Position numbers and translations under genes: made by a program. A DNA stretch of 7,568 nt from Sulfuricurvum sp. Its GTDB lineage: Bacteria; Campylobacterota; Campylobacteria; Campylobacterales; Sulfurimonadaceae. Positions 7,330 to 7,568 of the stretch are shown piece after piece; positions within the stretch are counted from its first letter, which is position 1, and every line of letters starts with the position of its first letter. The notes under the pieces are model-generated. The model was not told the origin of the DNA and ran no database searches. It saw only the letters and a program-made list of their open reading frames with translations. The stretch covers positions 1-7,568 of the forward strand of contig JAUXSZ010000230.1 of assembly GCA_030679635.1 (NCBI GenBank), given 5' to 3'.

Positions 7330-7352
7330 CCAGCTGAAGTTAAATAATTTTT

Positions 7353-7358
7353 ATTATA
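7353..7358 (-). promoter_or_regulatory. Possible -10 element upstream of lptG
   Basis: TATAAT read on the minus strand as GGTATAATAA, overlapping the last codon and tandem TAA TAA stop of pth. Transcription would begin near 7346, giving a leader of roughly 17-25 bases before lptG. The hexamer 17 bases upstream (GTGTTC) is a poor -35, which is common in Campylobacterota. The match is perfect and its distance from the gene is suitable, but overlap with a TAATAA double stop makes chance quite possible. Confidence 0.35.
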
Positions 7359-7568
7359 CCTTTAAACCTTTGATAGAACACTTTGATGCAACCTCCAAAC
7401 ACGTTGAGGACAACAAGAGTTCTACCGCATCTGCCGCTTTTCCAATCCATTCTCTTAGATGCGTCTGCTCATCATCAGAGAACGGGTGCAAGACATAATC
7501 AGCCACTTGGGATTTATGCTCAGGTCTTCCTATCCCCATACGGACTCTGACATACTCTGGAGAAATCG
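7354..7568 (-). CDS. pth: Peptidyl-tRNA hydrolase (C-terminal part, cut by window edge)
   Basis: The last 70 codons of Pth are visible; the reading frame stays open to the window edge at 7568, so the ATG at 7539 is internal and not the start. Pth cleaves the ester bond of peptidyl-tRNAs released early from ribosomes, recycling tRNA; it is a cytoplasmic, usually essential enzyme of about 180-195 residues. The visible part has the family signature VRVRMGIGRPEHKSQVADYVLHPF (compare the family's R-x-R-x-G-I-G-[HR]-P) followed by the C-terminal helix DDEQTHLREWIGKAADAVELLLS. The catalytic N-terminal residues are outside the window. Translation ends with tandem TAA TAA (7356-7351). The gene is upstream of lptG by 24 bp on the same strand, as Cj0312 is upstream of Cj0313 in C. 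jejuni from memory. Confidence 0.92.
   Translation of the reverse strand, partial: ISPEYVRVRMGIGRPEHKSQVADYVLHPFSDDEQTHLREWIGKAADAVELLLSSTCLEVASKCSIKGLKV

Noticed and set aside
7354..7539. A 61-codon stand-alone small gene starting at ATG 7539
   Set aside because: The frame is open upstream to the window edge and encodes the Pth signature across that ATG, so this is the end of pth, not a separate small protein.

Overview
The window is a densely packed stretch of chromosome from a Campylobacterota (formerly Epsilonproteobacteria) bacterium. All eight genes lie on the minus strand, so transcription runs from high to low coordinates: pth (C-terminal part only), an LptF/LptG-family permease, lysA, a HAD-like hydrolase, pheA, hisC, fliF and fliG (N-terminal part only). 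From memory, this is the gene order of Campylobacter jejuni around Cj0312-Cj0319. The base composition looks less AT-rich than Campylobacter or Sulfurimonas. This leans towards a free-living relative such as Sulfuricurvum, but that is an inference and no search was run.

Only about 63 bases fall outside coding sequence. lptG-lysA are 3 bp apart, and lysA begins with GTG one codon after the in-frame lptG stop. lysA-HAD overlap as TAATG, and HAD-pheA and pheA-hisC both overlap as ATGA. This indicates a translationally coupled block. Three junctions have short real gaps: pth-lptG (24 bp), hisC-fliF (17 bp) and fliF-fliG (19 bp). The first two carry a TATAAT hexamer overlapping the upstream stop codon, so internal promoters there are possible. 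No intrinsic terminator is visible at any junction, and no stretch over 300 bases lacks a gene.

The genes fall into four jobs. Pth recycles peptidyl-tRNA. The LptF/LptG-like permease belongs to lipopolysaccharide/lipooligosaccharide export. LysA, PheA and HisC make lysine, phenylalanine and histidine (HisC possibly also aromatic amino acids). FliF and FliG are the MS ring and switch/rotor protein of the flagellar motor, and the C-terminus of the former docks on the N-terminal domain of the latter.

No mobile element, CRISPR array, RNA gene, phage or defence gene, or other wholly new system is present; this is conserved core chromosome. The items most worth a second look are a perfect 14-bp inverted repeat inside fliF that competes with a second hairpin, a HAD protein whose usual catalytic DxD motif reads D-V-Q, the stop-codon-overlapping TATAAT elements, and the GTG start of lysA in frame with lptG.
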